Assembly (NCBI GenBank): GCA_035403465.1 | Contig: DAONFG010000012.1 | Span: forward strand, 1-64,000 | Direction of reading: 5' to 3' | DNA length: 64,000 bases | DNA from: JAAYBQ01 sp035403465 | GTDB lineage: Bacteria > Spirochaetota > UBA4802 > UBA5550 | Shown here: piece after piece, positions 38,140 to 46,795 of the stretch | Numbering within the stretch: position 1 is the stretch's first letter | Layout of the letters: every line of letters begins with the position of its first letter | Position numbers and translations under genes: made by a program | Notes under the pieces: model-generated | Told to the model about the DNA's origin: nothing | Seen by the model: only the letters and a program-made list of their open reading frames with translations | Databases searched by the model: none

Positions 38140-38504
38140 AATTTCTTCTGGATTCGAATATACTTATATATCATCTTAATGGTGAAAATATTGCGACTGA
38201 ATTTATTGCTGAAAACAGTGAGAAATGCGCCATTTCCAGAATTACATATATTGAAGTACTATCATTTGAGTTAACGCCTGAGGAAGAAAACAGGATAAAG
38301 GAATTATTGGAGAGTTTTACTATTATTGATACGAACAGGGAAATAGCTTTTCAATGCATAAAGAATAGAAAAGAAAGAAAAATTAAAGTTCCGGATAATA
38401 TCATTGTTTCGACTGCCCAGGTTTATGATCTGCAGATTGTTACAAGAAATACTTCTGATTTTATTTCACTTGATACAAGATTGCTTGATATTTTTGATAT
38501 GTGA
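38136..38504 (+). CDS. vapC: PIN-domain ribonuclease toxin, VapC family
   Basis: A protein of 122 residues from the GTG at 38136, which overlaps the antitoxin stop and has GGAAGGA upstream; an earlier GTG at 38121 is in frame but buried in the site. Acidic active-site residues are visible: LLDSNILIYHLNG near the start, the Glu in ITYIEVLSFE, and the Asp in VPDNIIVSTAQ. VapC toxins cut tRNA or rRNA. The pair separates gmd from rmlA and looks like an insertion into the sugar cluster. Confidence 0.88.
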   Translation: MKFLLDSNILIYHLNGENIATEFIAENSEKCAISRITYIEVLSFELTPEEENRIKELLESFTIIDTNREIAFQCIKNRKERKIKVPDNIIVSTAQVYDLQIVTRNTSDFISLDTRLLDIFDM

Positions 38505-38540
38505 ATCTGACTCAGATTATTTAACAAACACGAGGTTCTT

Positions 38541-39410
38541 ATGAAAGGCATAATCCTCGCCGGGGGTACCGGTACAAGACTTTATCCTGTAACACAGGTC
38601 GTATGCAAGCAGCTTCTGCCTGTTTATGACAAGCCAATGATATACTACCCTTTATCAACACTTATGCTTGCAGGTATAAAAGATATTCTAATCATATCTA
38701 CGCCCGAAGATACCCCGGTTTTCAAAAGGGTTCTTGGCGACGGAAATCAGTTCGGTATATCCCTGAGTTACGCAGTACAGGATAAACCACGGGGGCTTGC
38801 AGATGCGTTTATTGTCGGAGCGGATTTTATCGGCAAGGACAGAGTATGCCTTATACTTGGTGATAATATCTTTTACGGCAACGGATTAAGTGAGCTTCTC
38901 CGCAATGCGGTTAAATACGAGGATGGCGCAACTGTGTTCGGCTATTATGTAAATGATCCCGAAAGGTATGGTGTTGTTGAATTTGATGAAAAAGGGAAAG
39001 CCATATCAATAGAGGAGAAGCCGGATAAACCAAAATCCAACTATGCTGTTGTCGGCCTTTATTTTTACAACAACGATGTTGTTGACATAGCAAAGAATTT
39101 AAAGCCTTCACCAAGGGGCGAGATCGAGATAACAGATGTTAATAAAGAGTATCTTGAACGAGGTAAACTTAATGTTCAGAACATGGGGCGCGGTTACGCC
39201 TGGCTTGATACAGGAACACATGAATCGATGCATGAAGCATCAACATTTGTTAAAATAATAGAGGACAGGCAGGCCAATAAAATATCATGCATTGAAGAGA
39301 TAGCCTATTTAATGGGATATATTGATGCTGGCCGGCTGCGGAAACTTGCAGAACCGCTGATGAAGTCCGGTTATGGCCAATACCTTATTGATATACTGGA
39401 AAAAAATTGA
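38541..39410 (+). CDS. rfbA: Glucose-1-phosphate thymidylyltransferase
   Basis: RmlA makes dTDP-glucose, the first step of dTDP-L-rhamnose synthesis. It has 289 residues with LAGGTGTRLYPVTQVVCKQL, the PVYDKPMIYYPLSTLMLAGI stretch, LGDNIFYG and EEKPDKPKS. It starts the rmlA-rmlC-rmlD-rmlB set, which is interrupted by a MITE-like element (after rmlA) and a dispersed palindrome (after rmlD). Confidence 0.97.
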   Translation: MKGIILAGGTGTRLYPVTQVVCKQLLPVYDKPMIYYPLSTLMLAGIKDILIISTPEDTPVFKRVLGDGNQFGISLSYAVQDKPRGLADAFIVGADFIGKDRVCLILGDNIFYGNGLSELLRNAVKYEDGATVFGYYVNDPERYGVVEFDEKGKAISIEEKPDKPKSNYAVVGLYFYNNDVVDIAKNLKPSPRGEIEITDVNKEYLERGKLNVQNMGRGYAWLDTGTHESMHEASTFVKIIEDRQANKISCIEEIAYLMGYIDAGRLRKLAEPLMKSGYGQYLIDILEKN

Positions 39411-39429
39411 GAAAAATATGATGTTCAAT

Positions 39430-39714
39430 CCGGAATTTTTGGAAAACCGGCAACATCGCTGATTTCCCCCTGTCCCCCAAAGGGGGCACGTAAATGGAAA
39501 CAATTAATGATTCAAGGAACAGGAATATAAATAATATTTTATTTTGCTGAGTTATCAAGAAGCGTTTTAATAGTATAGAACATGTTTGTAAAAGGATTAA
39601 AAATATTTATCATTTGAAAAATTCTGGATACGTGCCCCCTCCGGGGGACAGGGGGCTGGAGAATACCGGTCTAAAGTTGTCTCTAATTATACCAATGATT
39701 CCCCAATAATCCGG
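39430..39714 (+). repeat. MITE-like element, copy A
   Basis: 285 bases bounded by imperfect inverted ends starting CCGGA. Inside are two strong inverted modules, CCCCCTGTCCCCCAAAGGGG at 39459 and CCCCCTCCGGGGGACAGGGG at 39634, flanking an AT-rich core. The whole element recurs in reverse orientation at 58802-59091. It has no coding capacity. It fills the gap between rmlA and rmlC. Confidence 0.85.
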
Positions 39715-39766
39715 AAATAGCTTAGAATTTTATGTCATTTTAATTTACGGATCAATGGAGTTATCT

Positions 39767-40312
39767 ATGCCTTTTGTTTTTAATAAATGCGAAATATCGG
39801 GACCTGTAATTGTCGAACCACGGGTTTTTGGAGATGACAGGGGATTTTTCCTTGAATCATATAAAAAAACTGATTTTATCAATAATGGAATTGATGTGGA
39901 ATTCAGGCAGGACAACCACTCGCTCTCGTCAAGGGGAGTTCTTCGCGGTCTGCATTACCAGAAACCGCCATTTGCCCAGGCAAAACTTGTAAGAGTAGTT
40001 AAGGGGAGCGTCTGGGATGTTGCGGTTGATATAAGGAAAAATTCCTCCACATATAAAAAATGGATAGCCGTTGAGCTTTCCGCTGAAAACAAAAAGATGG
40101 TTTTTATACCTGAAGGTTTTGCCCATGGTTTTATCGCATTAACAGATGAAGTCCAGCTTATGTACAAATGCTCAAATGAATACTCGCCACAGCACGATGC
40201 GGGAATAATCTGGAATGACCCTGAGCTTGCGATTAAATGGCCTGTTGCAAATCCTTTACTCTCCGACAAAGATCTTTTACTTCCATTACTGAAAGACGCA
40301 GAGGTTTTCTGA
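39767..40312 (+). CDS. rfbC: dTDP-4-dehydrorhamnose 3,5-epimerase
   Basis: RmlC epimerises dTDP-4-keto-6-deoxyglucose at C3 and C5. From the ATG at 39767 (GGAG seven bases upstream; an ATG at 39755 is also in frame) it has 181 residues. FNKCEISGPVIVEPRVFGDD, RGVLRGLHYQKPP with the catalytic His, and PEGFAHGFIAL are family landmarks. Its stop overlaps the rmlD start. Confidence 0.96.
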   Translation: MPFVFNKCEISGPVIVEPRVFGDDRGFFLESYKKTDFINNGIDVEFRQDNHSLSSRGVLRGLHYQKPPFAQAKLVRVVKGSVWDVAVDIRKNSSTYKKWIAVELSAENKKMVFIPEGFAHGFIALTDEVQLMYKCSNEYSPQHDAGIIWNDPELAIKWPVANPLLSDKDLLLPLLKDAEVF

Positions 40313-41175
40313 TGGTTTGGATACCTGGAGGCAGCGGTATGCTGGGAAGGCATATTGCTGAAAAATGCACCGCTGCAGGAATCGGTTACATCTCCACTGA
40401 CATTGACCTTGACATCACAGAAAGCGGTGCTGTATCAGAATTCGTCAGGAAGAACCGTTTCAGCTGGATTGTGAACTGTTCTGCCTATACAGCAGTTGAC
40501 CTTGCAGAGGATGAAAAGGATAAAGCATTTGCCGTAAACGCTGAAGGAATACGGAATATTGCCGAAGCCTGCAAAGGCAGCGGCACAAAGATAATCCATT
40601 TTTCCACTGACTACATCTTCCCCGGGAACAAACCGGGCGGGTTTACCGAGAATGATGCCACAGGTCCGGAAGGAGTCTATGGCGCGAGCAAGCTTGAAGG
40701 TGAAAGATTCCTTTCGTCAATTTATAATAATTTCTTCATATTCAGAATATCATGGCTTTACGGCCCGTATGGTAAAAATTTTGTCCATACAATGCTGAGC
40801 CTCTTCGGGCAGAGGGATGAACTTAATGTTGTGGATTACCAGTCCGGCAGCCCCACGTATACAGGTGAGCTTGCTGATTTTATTGTCAGGCTTATACAGT
40901 CAGATTCAGAACAATACGGCATATACCATTTTTCAGGTGAAGGGATGACAAACTGGCATGAGTTCGCTTCAGAGATATACAGGCTTGCAGTTAAATACGG
41001 TTTGACTCAAAGAGCAGTGAAGATAAATCCGGTTGATTCATCAAAGTATCCGCAAAAGGCAAAGCGGCCTGCATATTCATATATGATAAAGGACAAGCTG
41101 GATAAAGTTTTCGGTTACAGGCCCAGGAATTGGAAGGAGACTCTTGAGGGATATATAAAGTTAATCAGTAAATAG
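40312..41175 (+). CDS. rfbD: dTDP-4-dehydrorhamnose reductase
   Basis: RmlD performs the final reduction to dTDP-L-rhamnose. The frame is open from 40237, but the ATG at 40312 begins the Rossmann motif (VWIPGGSGMLGRHI) and overlaps the rmlC stop, giving 287 residues. NCSAYTAVDLAEDEKDKAF, the DYIFPG motif and the YGASKLEGE catalytic Tyr/Lys are present. Confidence 0.96.
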   Translation: MVWIPGGSGMLGRHIAEKCTAAGIGYISTDIDLDITESGAVSEFVRKNRFSWIVNCSAYTAVDLAEDEKDKAFAVNAEGIRNIAEACKGSGTKIIHFSTDYIFPGNKPGGFTENDATGPEGVYGASKLEGERFLSSIYNNFFIFRISWLYGPYGKNFVHTMLSLFGQRDELNVVDYQSGSPTYTGELADFIVRLIQSDSEQYGIYHFSGEGMTNWHEFASEIYRLAVKYGLTQRAVKINPVDSSKYPQKAKRPAYSYMIKDKLDKVFGYRPRNWKETLEGYIKLISK

Positions 41176-41215
41176 AGATTTTTTTTGTAGTGCATTATTA
41201 TGAAATAAAAATAAT

Positions 41216-41334
41216 GTCATTGCGAATGACCGCCAGGGAGTGAAGCAATCTGTTTCGGATATCAGTATTGGTTGAGAAAATATGCACATATTACCTCAAC
41301 AGATTGCCACGTCGCTATCGCTCCTCGCAATGAC
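41216..41334. repeat. Dispersed palindromic repeat, copy 5
   Basis: 119 bases from GTCATTGCGAATGACC to CTCGCAATGAC, with internal GAAGCAATCTGTT and AACAGATTGCCACGTCGC inverted arms. It lies between rmlD and rmlB. Confidence 0.8.
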
Positions 41335-41354
41335 CGTAGAAGGAATATAAAACT

Positions 41355-42425
41355 ATGCGCAAACCTGAAAACGTTCTAGTTACCGGCGGGGCCGGATTTA
41401 TCGGATCAAATTTTATCCGGTATATTTTTGATAAAACTGATTTTAAGGGTAAATTAATAAATTTTGATAAACTGACCTATGCAGGCAATGCCGAAAGCCT
41501 TGCTGATATTGATAAGGCATTCGGCGGCAGCAGGTATTTCTTTGTGCACGGGGATATTTGCAGCAAAGATGATGTTGATGCAGCCTTAAAAAAATATGAC
41601 ATTGATACAATCATCCACTTTGCGGCGGAATCACATGTGGACAGGTCTATTCATGGACCCGCAGAGTTCATGAATACCAACATCATGGGAACATTCAACC
41701 TGCTTGAATCGGCACGCAGCGCGTGGAGCGGAAGAAGTGATGTCCTCTTCCACCATGTGAGCACCGATGAGGTTTACGGTTCACTTGGCGACACCGGTTA
41801 TTTTTTCGAGACGACGCCATATAACCCGCGCAGCCCCTATTCAGCATCAAAAGCATCGTCGGACCATATAGTCATGGCGTATAATCATACCTACGGACTT
41901 CCCGTTACCATGACCAATTGTTCAAACAATTACGGCCCCTACCAGTTCCCTGAAAAACTGATACCGGTAATGATCATGAATATCAAGGACGGCAAAAAAC
42001 TTCCAGTTTACGGCGACGGTAAGAACATCCGCGACTGGCTGTATGTAGATGACCACAACAGCGCAGTATGGGCTGTGGTAAACAAAGGCAGGAACGGTGA
42101 GACCTACAACATCGGCGGCGAGAACGAGTGGGAGAACATAAAACTTGTTAATGTTCTCTGCGAAAAGATGGCTGCCAGGCTTGGAAAAGAAAAGGATCAC
42201 TTCAAGAGCCTTATAGATTATGTAAAGGACAGGCCCGGGCATGACAGACGTTATGCCATAAACTGCGACAAACTGAAAAATGAACTTGGCTGGAAACAGG
42301 CGTATGACTTTGACAGGGGACTTGACCTTACAATAGACTGGTACCTTGCGAATGATCAGTGGATAGGCAGGGTCAGAAGCGGGGAATACAGGAAGTGGAT
42401 TGAGAAGAATTATGGGGAAAGGTAA
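41355..42425 (+). CDS. rfbB: dTDP-glucose 4,6-dehydratase (intact copy)
   Basis: RmlB forms dTDP-4-keto-6-deoxyglucose. At 356 residues it is complete: NAD-binding VTGGAGFIGSNFIRYIF, AAESHVDRSI, HVSTDEVYGSLGD with the catalytic Asp/Glu, and the YSASKASSDH Tyr/Lys. The C-terminus reads GEYRKWIEKNYGER. This gene's 3' end is repeated four more times downstream (43876, 45020, 46551, 47838), each time after an accessory gene or gene pair. Confidence 0.97.
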   Translation: MRKPENVLVTGGAGFIGSNFIRYIFDKTDFKGKLINFDKLTYAGNAESLADIDKAFGGSRYFFVHGDICSKDDVDAALKKYDIDTIIHFAAESHVDRSIHGPAEFMNTNIMGTFNLLESARSAWSGRSDVLFHHVSTDEVYGSLGDTGYFFETTPYNPRSPYSASKASSDHIVMAYNHTYGLPVTMTNCSNNYGPYQFPEKLIPVMIMNIKDGKKLPVYGDGKNIRDWLYVDDHNSAVWAVVNKGRNGETYNIGGENEWENIKLVNVLCEKMAARLGKEKDHFKSLIDYVKDRPGHDRRYAINCDKLKNELGWKQAYDFDRGLDLTIDWYLANDQWIGRVRSGEYRKWIEKNYGER

Positions 42426-42545
42426 ATACTGAAGTAAATAGGAAATATTATAGTCGGAATTACATTATGCGTAAGATGTCCGTAAAGGATTAAATTCCTG
42501 TAGTCCTAATAGTAACAGCAACTTTATAAAATACAAAGGTTTAGG

Positions 42546-43871
42546 TTGGATAAAGATAAACTGAAATTTATTCTGGAATCAGGCGAGGGGCAGTTTACAG
42601 AGTTCAAGGAATCGGCTGATAAAAGTTTAGCAAAGGAGGTTGTCGCTTTTGCGAATGCATCCGGAGGTTCAATATATCTTGGTATTGCAGATAATGGAGT
42701 TGTTAAAGGAATACCAATATCCAATAAGATTAAATCAGAGATTCAGGACATTGCCAGAAACTGTGATCCCCCTGTAAGCGTTATACTTGAAGAAAAAGGT
42801 AACATTCTTGAGGTTCGGATTAAAGAAGGTAATAATAAGCCTTATTCATGTTCGGGCGGCTTTTTTATGCGTATTGGAGCGAATTCGCAAAAGATGCATC
42901 GTGATGAAATACTTACGCTTGCGGTAAAAAGCGGCAGAATCAGGTTCGATGAACAGATTTGTTCAAATTTTGAGTGGACTGATTTTGATGATGAAAAATT
43001 AAAGTATTACCTTAAACTGGCAAAAATATCATACAATCTTAAAAGAGATGAAATTCTTAAAAATTTAAGGATTTTAAACAGCGACGGTTTTACAAATGCC
43101 GGGGTTCTTTTTTTCGCGAAAGAACCCGGTAAATATATTATAAGTTCAAAAATAAGGTGCGTACATTTTAAAGATGAAAACAGACTGGAAATTCTGGATA
43201 AAAAGGTGATCGACAGGGGTATTATAGGTAATATTGAGTTTGCTGTAGAATACTTAACAGAACGCGTCCCTGTTAAATATAAAATTAAGAAACTTGCCAG
43301 GGAAGAATACCCTGAATATCCGGCCAGTGCTTACAGGGAGGCAATAGTTAACTCCATTATTCATTTTGATTACTTTCTTGGTGATTCTGTTGCTATAGAA
43401 AAACTAAAAACCCGTATTGTAATTGTCAATAAAGGGGAACTGCTTTTTCCGGAGGAGGAGTTCGGTAAGAGGAGCGAGCCCAGAAATAGGCTTTTAGCCG
43501 ATCTTTTATCAAGAACAGAGTATATGGAGAAAGCAGGCACTGGTATAAAGAGAATTAATGAGGCTTGCAGAATAAATGGAAATATTGTTGAATTCTTTTT
43601 TTCTGATGCTTTCAGAGTTGAGATGTGTTCTAATGAAGACGTAAGACATGTCCCAGAAAATGTCCCAGAAAATGTCCCAGAAAATGTCCCAGAAAACAGG
43701 TTTTTAAGAATACTTGATATTATTAAATTAAATAACAAAGTGACTATTAGTGAACTTGCGGGCATGTTGGGAGTTGATCCTAAAACAATCAAGAGAGATA
43801 TAGAAAAGCTTAAAAAAGAACAGTTGCTCAGGCGTATTGGCCCTGATAAAGGCGGTTTCTGGGAAGCGTAA
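42546..43871 (+). CDS. AlbA_2 (Schlafen-type) ATP-binding, winged-helix protein; cassette 1
   Basis: A protein of 441 residues starting at TTG with AAAGG upstream. The N-terminal AlbA_2/Schlafen-type domain (about 1-120) has GQFTEFKESADKSLAKEVVAFANASGG and YLGIADNG. The middle has an ATPase-like segment (YPASAYREAIVNSIIHFDY, TGIKRINEAC). After a 4 x 12-base repeat coding VPEN comes a winged-helix segment (SELAGMLGVDPKTIKRD). The family is common in defence islands and as putative regulators; its action is not established. The stop lies only a few bases before the first rmlB 3' fragment. Confidence 0.88.
   Translation: MDKDKLKFILESGEGQFTEFKESADKSLAKEVVAFANASGGSIYLGIADNGVVKGIPISNKIKSEIQDIARNCDPPVSVILEEKGNILEVRIKEGNNKPYSCSGGFFMRIGANSQKMHRDEILTLAVKSGRIRFDEQICSNFEWTDFDDEKLKYYLKLAKISYNLKRDEILKNLRILNSDGFTNAGVLFFAKEPGKYIISSKIRCVHFKDENRLEILDKKVIDRGIIGNIEFAVEYLTERVPVKYKIKKLAREEYPEYPASAYREAIVNSIIHFDYFLGDSVAIEKLKTRIVIVNKGELLFPEEEFGKRSEPRNRLLADLLSRTEYMEKAGTGIKRINEACRINGNIVEFFFSDAFRVEMCSNEDVRHVPENVPENVPENVPENRFLRILDIIKLNNKVTISELAGMLGVDPKTIKRDIEKLKKEQLLRRIGPDKGGFWEA
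43648..43695 (+). repeat. In-frame 12-base tandem repeat (4 units) coding VPEN
   Basis: The unit ATGTCCCAGAAA occurs four times without change. It encodes a (NVPE)n linker between the ATPase-like and winged-helix parts of the cassette 1 protein. Confidence 0.95.
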
Positions 43872-43875
43872 ATAC

Positions 43876-44146
43876 TTTATGCGAAAAGATGACCGCGCGT
43901 ATGGGCAAAGATAAAGAACATTACAAGGGCCTGATCGATTATGTAAAGGACAGACCCGGCCATGACCGCAGGTATGCCATAAATTGCGACAAGATGAAAA
44001 ATGAACTGGGCTGGAAGCAGAACTTTGATTTTGATAAGGGGCTGGATCTAACAATAGACTGGTATCTTACGAATGATGAATGGATCAGCAGGGTTCGCAG
44101 TGGTGAATACAGGAAGTGGATAGAGAAGAATTACGGGAGCAGGTGA
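43876..44146 (+). pseudogene. rmlB 3' fragment 1 (about 88 codons)
   Basis: Homology to rmlB resumes about five bases after the cassette 1 stop, at the codons for LCEKM in rmlB, and continues in frame to the stop (GEYRKWIEKNYGSR). The longest in-frame start gives 85 residues at 43889. It lacks the NAD-binding and catalytic regions, so it cannot be an active dehydratase. It differs from the intact copy at many third positions and some residues, so it is not a recent exact duplicate. Confidence 0.9.
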
Positions 44147-44277
44147 AAATCGATAGTCTGATTATAATATTATCCCCGCTGCTATTGTATCTCTCTGTGA
44201 CTTTTAGTTGACAGTGAAATTCATTCAGTTTAAGCTTTTTAAAAGCAGAATTTTATAACCTGCATGGCAGAGTTTTT

Positions 44278-44574
44278 ATGCGATTAAAAGAAAAAGAAAT
44301 AAAGAAAATTGGAGAAGTGTTCACGAAGGTTTTTGAACATGGTGAACTATATCTCTTCGGAAGCCGTGTCGATGACAGCAAGAGGGGTGGGGATATAGAT
44401 CTTTATATAATACCGGATTCAGGGGATAATCTCGCTTCAAAAAAAGTAGATTTTCAGGTATTATTAAAAAAGGCCATAGATGAGCAGAAAATTGATGTAG
44501 TTATAGACAGAGGCAAAAACAGACTCATCGATAAGATTGCTAAAACTACAGGAGTGCTTTTATGCAGGTGCTGA
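44278..44574 (+). CDS. MNT-type minimal nucleotidyltransferase antitoxin; cassette 2
   Basis: A protein of 98 residues with the nucleotidyltransferase motif LFGSRVDDSKRGGDIDLYI, in which the GS and the two Asp residues (DID) bind metal and nucleotide; a third Asp follows in IDVVID. In MNT-HEPN pairs the MNT protein neutralises the HEPN RNase by AMPylating it. It overlaps the next gene by 13 bases. Confidence 0.9.
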   Translation: MRLKEKEIKKIGEVFTKVFEHGELYLFGSRVDDSKRGGDIDLYIIPDSGDNLASKKVDFQVLLKKAIDEQKIDVVIDRGKNRLIDKIAKTTGVLLCRC

Positions 44575-45017
44575 AGGAAGATTTTGCGATATTAGATTTA
44601 CTTTTTGAGAGTTGTGACATAGACTTTAAAATTTTAAGAGAGAGTAATATTGACCGGATTTTTTTTAGTGATTATTCCAATCAGAGGATAGTTAACAGTT
44701 TTCTCTTCAATTATTTAAAAATTCAGGATAAAATAGGGACAAAACTTTTTAAAACCGTGCTTTATGAGCTGAAAGAGATTGATGATTATTCAATACCTAT
44801 GATTGATGTTTTAAATAATCTTGAAAAGCTGAATATAATAGAAAAAACGGATGAATGGGACCGGCTCAGGGAGATAAGAAATAATGTAACGCATGAGTAC
44901 CCTTCAGATATTGATGAAAGAATAGAAAACATTAAGCTGACCCTGGAAGGCTATTCAACGCTTAAAAAAATATATAACAATACAAAAGCGTACTGCACAG
45001 ATAAAGGTTTGCTTTAA
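44562..45017 (+). CDS. HEPN-domain toxin; cassette 2
   Basis: A helical protein of 151 residues overlapping the MNT gene. The C-terminal half has REIRNNVTHEYP, matching the HEPN RNase motif R-x4-6-H with the Arg-Asn and His as probable catalytic residues. The pair is therefore a HEPN-MNT toxin-antitoxin module. Its stop is a few bases from the second rmlB fragment. Confidence 0.87.
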   Translation: MQVLKEDFAILDLLFESCDIDFKILRESNIDRIFFSDYSNQRIVNSFLFNYLKIQDKIGTKLFKTVLYELKEIDDYSIPMIDVLNNLEKLNIIEKTDEWDRLREIRNNVTHEYPSDIDERIENIKLTLEGYSTLKKIYNNTKAYCTDKGLL

Positions 45018-45019
45018 AA

Positions 45020-45180
45020 AAAACTAAAAGTGAATGAGCTGTGAATGGAACCGGATTTTTGACTTTAACATAGCCCCGGGATTTACAATAGACTGGTACC
45101 ATGCAAATAATCAGGGGATTAGAAGGGTCCGCAGCGGCGAGTACCGTAAGTGGATTAAGAAGAATTATGGGAGCAGGTGA
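45020..45180 (+). pseudogene. rmlB 3' fragment 2 (degenerate)
   Basis: From AAACTAAAAGTGAATGAGCT the sequence follows the rmlB codons for KLKNELGW, with an in-frame TGA after NEL. It then follows TIDWYHANNQ and RVRSGEYRKWIKKNYGSR to a stop. It is the shortest and most decayed copy and has no start. The following bases (GCAGGTGAAAAT) also match those after fragment 1. Confidence 0.85.
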
Positions 45181-45213
45181 AAATTCGAGTAAAAATAATA
45201 GTCATTTTTATAC

Positions 45214-45252
45214 TTGACAACAGGTATAAATAATTATTATTTTATACCTGTT
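45214..45252 (+). promoter_or_regulatory. Promoter with overlapping operator-like palindrome, cassette 3
   Basis: TTGACA at 45214 followed at 17-18 bases by a TTATTT/TATTTT -10-like hexamer. An inverted repeat, AACAGGTATAAA (45219) and TTTATACCTGTT (45241), covers the region between and after them, as expected for an autorepressor site. Confidence 0.6.
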
Positions 45253-45264
45253 TGCGAGTATAGG

Positions 45265-46551
45265 ATGAAGCAGATATTTAAAAAAATCATTACCGACTTT
45301 ATTGAGAGAACAATAACCGGGATTATTCCCCGTGAAACCGATATACCTCTTCGAAGTAAAATGATTATTTCACTCGCTGGAATAAGGCGAAGCGGAAAAA
45401 CATCGGTTTATTTTGACATGATTAATAGACTCCGGGAAACTGAAAGCCGGGAGAATATCTTATATATAAATTTTGAAGATGACAGGATATTCCCGCTTAA
45501 ATTGAGCGATCTTGATCTGCTTATTGAAGCGTATTACGAGCTGTTTCCCGGAAAAAGAGATGAGCGGGTATATCTTTTCCTTGATGAAATACACACTGTA
45601 CCCGACTGGGAACTGTTTGTAAGGCGGATATATGATACACTGAATGTTTCAATCTACATAACCGGTTCATCATCTAAAATGCAGGGAGCGGAAGTATCAA
45701 CAAGTCTCAGGGGGCGTACGATTACTTTTGAAATATTTCCCCTGTCATTCAGGGAGTTCCTGAAGTTCACAAATACTGATATAAACCTTAATTCATCAAA
45801 ATCTTTAAGTTATATAAAAAATTCCTTTGAAGAATATATTAAACATGGAGGATTTGCCGAGCTCATCGGCGAGGCTCCTGAAATTAAACGCAGGATTCTT
45901 TCGGATTATATTGACCTTATTATATACAAGGATATCATTGAAAGATTCGGGGTGCAGAATACTTCATTTTTAAGATTTTTGATAAGATATTGTTTTATAA
46001 ATGTATCCACGCTTGTAAGTCTTACCAGGCTTTATAATGACTTCAAGTCGCAGGGGCACAGGATCGGCAAAGAGACCCTGTTCGATTATTTTTCTCACCT
46101 GGAAGACGTATATACAATTTTCAGTGTACCTGTTTTACGTAGTTCAATTAAGGAAGAAAACCGTAATCCTAAAAAGATTTATTCGGTTGATACAGGCTTT
46201 AAGTATCTTTTTGAAGTCTCGGCTTCGCCCGATATGGGGCGTATCTTTGAAAACCTGGTCTTTCTGCATTTACGTCGTTTAACACGGGAGATATTTTATT
46301 TTAAACAAAAACAGGAAGTTGATTTTTATACTGTAGTAAATAATAAAAAAATTATAATAAATGTCTGCAATGATTTTTCTGCTGAAAGCACACGCAGGAG
46401 AGAAATAAACGGACTTCTCGAGGCCATGGAGACTCTTGGTGTTGATGAATCTTTTTTAATTAATGGTGATATCGAAGATATTGTTATAATAGATAAAAGA
46501 AAAATAATTGTCATGCCCCTGTGGAAATGGCTTATTGAATGGAATGGGTGA
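45265..46551 (+). CDS. AAA-type ATPase with DUF4143 domain; cassette 3
   Basis: A protein of 428 residues from the ATG at 45265, which follows the promoter; an earlier TTG lies in the -35 element. The N-terminal AAA_14 domain has the Walker A SLAGIRRSGKTS and Walker B VYLFLDEIHTV, plus sensor-like YITGSSSKM. The C-terminal DUF4143 region includes a PD-(D/E)xK-like YFKQKQEVDFY. The family is abundant, mobile and of unknown function. Its stop codon lies on the boundary with the third rmlB fragment. Confidence 0.88.
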   Translation: MKQIFKKIITDFIERTITGIIPRETDIPLRSKMIISLAGIRRSGKTSVYFDMINRLRETESRENILYINFEDDRIFPLKLSDLDLLIEAYYELFPGKRDERVYLFLDEIHTVPDWELFVRRIYDTLNVSIYITGSSSKMQGAEVSTSLRGRTITFEIFPLSFREFLKFTNTDINLNSSKSLSYIKNSFEEYIKHGGFAELIGEAPEIKRRILSDYIDLIIYKDIIERFGVQNTSFLRFLIRYCFINVSTLVSLTRLYNDFKSQGHRIGKETLFDYFSHLEDVYTIFSVPVLRSSIKEENRNPKKIYSVDTGFKYLFEVSASPDMGRIFENLVFLHLRRLTREIFYFKQKQEVDFYTVVNNKKIIINVCNDFSAESTRRREINGLLEAMETLGVDESFLINGDIEDIVIIDKRKIIVMPLWKWLIEWNG

Positions 46552-46696
46552 GGAACTTTGCTGGAAGCAGAGCTTTGATTTTGATAAGGGGCTTGACCTT
46601 ACAATAGACTGGTACCTTTCTAACGATGAGTGGATTAGCAGGGTCAGGAGTGGCGAGTACAGGAAGTGGATTGAAAAGAATTACGGGGAAAGGTAA
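46551..46696 (+). pseudogene. rmlB 3' fragment 3 (about 48 codons)
   Basis: Starting at the last base of the ATPase stop, the sequence matches rmlB codons from NELGWKQ on (GAGGAACTTTGCTGGAAGCA) and runs in frame to ISRVRSGEYRKWIEKNYGER and a stop. It is closest to fragment 1 in protein sequence (FDFDKGLDLTIDWYL) but ends like the intact copy (GER, TAA). Confidence 0.88.
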
Positions 46697-46707
46697 ACAG
46701 AAGATTA

Positions 46708-46737
46708 TTGACAAAGTCGGGTAAAAATGTGTATAAT
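46708..46737 (+). promoter_or_regulatory. Sigma-70 promoter of cassette 4
   Basis: Perfect TTGACA at 46708 and TATAAT at 46732 with an 18-base spacer. It begins 12 bases after the end of rmlB fragment 3, so the cassette carries its own promoter. Confidence 0.8.
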
Positions 46738-46795
46738 TAAATATTGATTAAAATTTACACCGAGAAATTTTTGATTATCAGCCAGAGGAAACCAT

